This document shows, piece after piece, positions 61,104 to 64,000 of a stretch of 64,000 nucleotides of DNA; the first letter of the stretch is position 1, and each line of letters opens with the position of its first letter. The stretch is from assembly GCA_029262195.1 (NCBI GenBank), contig JAJCZX010000025.1:1-64000 (forward strand), read 5' to 3'. The position numbers and the translations under genes were made by a program. The notes under the pieces were generated by a model. It was not told the DNA's origin and made no database searches. It saw only the letters and a program-made list of their open reading frames with translations. This DNA is from Gemmatimonadota bacterium (GTDB lineage Bacteria; Gemmatimonadota; Gemmatimonadetes; Gemmatimonadales; GWC2-71-9).

Positions 61104-63851
61104 TTATTCAGCTCGTAACGCCAACAGGGGTTCGACCGAAGCAGCCCTGCGAGCAGGCACGAGGCTGGCGAGAACACTGACAAACCCCAGGCCCAAGACC
61201 ACTCCCGCAAACGTGACAGGGCTGGAGGCCTGAACGTCGCCCATCATCCCGGTGAAGGCGAGGTTAACAACGAACGAGGCCAAAACGCCAGCAGCGATGC
61301 CGATCAATGAGAGCTTCAAGGAGCCCCCGACAACCAGCCAGACCAGATCCGCCCCCCGCGCACCCAGGGCAGACCGTACTCCAATTTCTCGGGTTCGCTG
61401 TGCCACAGTGTAAGACATAACTCCGTAGATCCCCACAGCGGCAAGACTCAACGCAAGGACTCCAAGAACTCCGAATAGAACCGCTATGCTTTGCTCCTGC
61501 GCTAATACAGATCCAAGTTGGTCGCGCAAACTCCCCGCATTGAATACAGGCATTGTCGGGTCGATTTGACGGACAACGTCGCGGACTGCCGGCAACACGG
61601 TCGTAGGTTCCGATCCCGAAGTACGAATGGCCAGAGCGACGCTCGGCTGGTAGGACTGGGACATGGGGAAATACAGATACGGCAGCGGATCCTCTCTGAC
61701 TGCGCGGTACTTGTTTGTGCCTGCCAGTCCGACGACTTCAAATTCGATCTCGCCCTGGTAGAGGTGCTTGCCGACAGCCTCTTCGTTAGGCCAGTACTGT
61801 TGGGCGAACGCGGAGTTGACAACCACAACAAGCGGAGCAGCAGGAGTATCAAACGAAGAAAAATCTCGCCCCTGTATCAACGGAATCCCGAGCGTTCGGA
61901 AATAACCCGGGGTGACGTTGTTCATGTTGATCTCCGGGGTGCCCCCCAATTCGGGATCCAAATCTTCGACACCGAACGACGACCGCATGCCAGCGGGACT
62001 TACCGGAAGGAAGTTCGCGTAGGCTGCGTCCCGAACTCCAGGAATCGTTCTTACCCGCTCCAATACCTGGTCGAAAAAGGCACGCCCCTCCGATTCGGCC
62101 AGGCCCTGCCGGGCGACATCGAGGGACGCTACCGCAACCCCGTCATATTCAAACCCCAGATCTGTGTTGTAAACCGATCGGGCATTGTCTATGAATCGTC
62201 CGGCAGCTACCAGCAAGACCAGCGACGCCGCTACCTGCAAAACCACCAGTCCGTTGCGCGGACCATAGCGAGTATGCCCTCCCGCCATTCCAACGCCACC
62301 CTTGATACCCGTTACGAGATCTGGATTCGTTGCCTTCAACGCAGGCAAGACCCCGAACACCAATGCCGTCAGAATCGACAAACCAGCCGCGAACGCCAGG
62401 GACAATCCGTCGATTGACAGCTCGGGAAGAACCAGAGCCCCCTGTAAAACCCTGGAAAGTCCCAGCGGTACCATGAGCTGCATCAAACCCGCGGCGAAAC
62501 CGATCCCTACCAGACCTCCGGCAATGCCGAGTACCACACTTTCCGTCATCAACTGACGAATAATCCGGCCCCTTCCCGCTCCGATCGCCAGCCGAACACT
62601 GATTTCGGATTGACGACGTGTACCGCGGGCCAGCAAGAGGTTGGCGATGTTGGCACAGGCGATCAACAATACCAGACCGACCACGGACAACAGCAGTTGC
62701 GCGCGGTCGGCCGTTTCGTCAATCAGGCGCGCCCCGAAAGCCGCGTTTCGCACCGACAAGACCGTCACCGGGCGGGGTTCATCGGGGTGATCGGCGGTGC
62801 CCATGTTGGACTGAAATTCCTCTGCAAGGCCCGCCATAATAGTTGTCACCTCACTCTGGGCGCTGGCCTGAGTAACCCCGTCGCGCAACCTGCCAACTAT
62901 GCGCAGCCACCTTGCGCCCCGTTGTTCAAGGATGGGACGACCAGCCATTGTTGGGAGCGCGGTCCCGTACATCGTGATGGGTATGAACAGATCGGGGTTA
63001 GAGCCGATTTCAAGACCAGTGAAACCATCGGCAGTAACTCCGATGACCGTGTACGTGGCTCCGTTTAAAACCACGTTCTCTCCCACCACGTCGGGGTTAC
63101 TCGCGAACTGCCGGCTCCAGAGGCCGTGACTCAATACCACCACCGGGTGTGCGCCGACCGTTAGATCGTCAGACGGCTGAAAGAGCCTCCCTGCTGCCGG
63201 GTTGACGCCGAGGACATTGAAAAAATTGCCGGACACAAGACTGCCGCTCACCCGATCAGCAACACCGGTTGATCCTAGATTGAAAGCGACCGGAAACGAA
63301 TACGTGGCCATGTCCTCAAAGCTGGAGCTCTCTTTGAAGCTCATGTAGTCGGGATAAGAAGACCCCCCGAAAACTCCGCTACTAAAATCGGACGTATAAA
63401 CTCGCATGACTTCCGATTGATCAGCAATCGGCAACGGTCGTAGCATCACTTCGTTGATCAAGCTGAAGATCGTGATGTTTGCACCCACTCCCAGGCCCAT
63501 GGTGCAGATTACTACCGCGGCAAAGCCGGGTGCTTTGCGCATGGTACGCATGGCATATCGAAGATCCTGGAGGAGATGGTTCATTCCGTTTCCTATCCGC
63601 GGTTTTTCAGGTGTGTTGTGAGGAAAGTCGTTTTTCGATGACCGCCCAACCACTCGCCGCAGTCCAACTCTGGTAGCGACGCTCATCGCCTGGAGCCAGT
63701 ACCATTTCCTGGCGTTGCTATTCGATTCGGCGGCGACTCGCCGGAAGAACTCTTCTCGCAAGTCCGCGCAGATGATTTCATCGACAGTGCTATTCGAGAG
63801 ACAGCGTCGCAGAAACAACTCAGGCAAACGGGGCGGTGCTTTGGGAGTCAC
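61104..63851 (-). CDS. ADOP-type ABC transporter permease (MacB/FtsX-like), copy 2
   Basis: A 915-residue permease from GTG 63851, overlapping the stop of an upstream PadR gene (GTGA). It has the ADOP N-terminal segment (ELFLRRCLSNSTVDEIICADLREEF), then RYAMRTMRKAPGFAAVVIC and GVGANITIFSLINEVMLRPLP, a MacB-like periplasmic domain (~170-370), an FtsX block (LLIACANIANLLLARGTRR), a second periplasmic domain (~590-760) and the last FtsX block (YTVAQRTREIGVRSALGARG, LVPARRAASVEPLLALRAE). Same architecture as copy 1, opposite strand, low direct identity. Substrate unknown. Confidence 0.92.
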   Translation of the reverse strand: MTPKAPPRLPELFLRRCLSNSTVDEIICADLREEFFRRVAAESNSNARKWYWLQAMSVATRVGLRRVVGRSSKNDFPHNTPEKPRIGNGMNHLLQDLRYAMRTMRKAPGFAAVVICTMGLGVGANITIFSLINEVMLRPLPIADQSEVMRVYTSDFSSGVFGGSSYPDYMSFKESSSFEDMATYSFPVAFNLGSTGVADRVSGSLVSGNFFNVLGVNPAAGRLFQPSDDLTVGAHPVVVLSHGLWSRQFASNPDVVGENVVLNGATYTVIGVTADGFTGLEIGSNPDLFIPITMYGTALPTMAGRPILEQRGARWLRIVGRLRDGVTQASAQSEVTTIMAGLAEEFQSNMGTADHPDEPRPVTVLSVRNAAFGARLIDETADRAQLLLSVVGLVLLIACANIANLLLARGTRRQSEISVRLAIGAGRGRIIRQLMTESVVLGIAGGLVGIGFAAGLMQLMVPLGLSRVLQGALVLPELSIDGLSLAFAAGLSILTALVFGVLPALKATNPDLVTGIKGGVGMAGGHTRYGPRNGLVVLQVAASLVLLVAAGRFIDNARSVYNTDLGFEYDGVAVASLDVARQGLAESEGRAFFDQVLERVRTIPGVRDAAYANFLPVSPAGMRSSFGVEDLDPELGGTPEINMNNVTPGYFRTLGIPLIQGRDFSSFDTPAAPLVVVVNSAFAQQYWPNEEAVGKHLYQGEIEFEVVGLAGTNKYRAVREDPLPYLYFPMSQSYQPSVALAIRTSGSEPTTVLPAVRDVVRQIDPTMPVFNAGSLRDQLGSVLAQEQSIAVLFGVLGVLALSLAAVGIYGVMSYTVAQRTREIGVRSALGARGADLVWLVVGGSLKLSLIGIAAGVLASFVVNLAFTGMMGDVQASSPVTFAGVVLGLGFVSVLASLVPARRAASVEPLLALRAE

Positions 63852-64000
63852 GCCCCTGGCCCCAGGACTGAATCGATTGTTTTAAGTTGATTCAACAACT
63901 CGGCGCGACTCTGGCGCAGCATCTCCACGCCCAGTTCAGTGATTTCGAAACGACGGCGGGGCACGGCCCGATTCTCAGGAGTCACCTCCTCGATAGACCA
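63848..64000 (-). CDS. PadR-family regulator, 3' part (cut by window edge)
   Basis: The minus strand from the window end reads WSIEEVTPENRAVPRRRFEI, then TELGVEMLRQSRAELLNQLK, and stops at 63848 (TGA overlapping the permease GTG). This is the end of the winged helix (P-R-R-R-F-E-I-T wing) and the dimerisation helix of a PadR regulator. It completes the second PadR-ADOP module. About 50 residues are in the window. Confidence 0.85.
   Translation of the reverse strand, partial: WSIEEVTPENRAVPRRRFEITELGVEMLRQSRAELLNQLKTIDSVLGPGA

Overview
The window looks like a contig from a Gemmatimonadota- or Acidobacteriota-like bacterium. The basis is two PadR-regulator plus ~900-residue MacB/FtsX-type (ADOP) permease modules, many secreted proteins of the Big-2, TPR, beta-propeller and Calx-beta types, an ECF sigma operon with a repeat protein, and mixed GTG/TTG starts. 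This is an inference from gene content; no rRNA gene is present to settle it.

Layout. (1) 1-11,884 is a worn genomic island at the 3' half of tRNA-Leu(CAA) (11,833-11,915, minus strand). Two extra copies of the tRNA 3' half (1-33 and 2,045-2,149) end exactly at the anticodon loop and are followed by the same ~158-bp block, so two related elements appear to lie in tandem. The island carries a truncated tyrosine integrase, small paralogous membrane proteins with a shared downstream block, a 5' scrap of nhaA, a DUF420 protein, secreted proteins including a Big-2/calcium-loop/zinc-peptidase fusion, and a sodium:solute symporter. (2) 11,956-15,230 holds an ECF sigma / membrane anti-sigma-like / Spy-like / 27-residue-repeat operon and a four-helix-bundle (IVP) protein, with several 9-10-bp tandem repeats in the spacers. 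(3) 15,348-26,286 is one long plus-strand operon under a TetR repressor with a perfect 18-bp palindromic operator. It encodes a BoxB-like di-iron oxygenase, aldehyde dehydrogenase, thiolase, three crotonases and a 3-hydroxyacyl-CoA dehydrogenase, followed by an amidohydrolase, DUF2007, DUF423 and a D-amino-acid-type aminotransferase. This looks like an aryl-CoA (phenylacetyl- or benzoyl-CoA) degradation pathway of mixed Paa/Box type. A glycerophosphodiesterase gene inside it has an in-frame array of palindromic 54-bp repeats.

(4) 26,346-34,135 has secreted and lipoprotein genes (two paralogues of one family, an Ig-like amidohydrolase, a beta-propeller) and an OmpR-type two-component system. 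(5) 34,304-43,673 is housekeeping: rpmA, rplU, RNase G/E, a TIGR03960-type radical SAM protein, an acyl-CoA dehydrogenase and class I aldolase, with an oppositely oriented serine hydrolase wedged between rng and rplU. (6) 44,005-51,786 has small secreted proteins, a short RecQ whose 5' end is duplicated (74 bp) around an inserted AAA/DUF4143 ATPase, an outer-membrane-like protein, a DUF2807 lipoprotein and TfoX-N. (7) 51,942-64,000 has two PadR-ADOP modules, with a secreted metallo-beta-lactamase-fold protein that lacks its zinc histidines, a TPR protein, a divergent winged-helix/TPR transmembrane regulator and an alpha/beta hydrolase between them.

The strongest leads are the anticodon-loop tandem att array with its membrane-protein modules, the ATPase between 74-bp direct repeats in recQ, the mixed Paa/Box operon with its operator, the in-frame palindrome array, and the zinc-less MBL protein.
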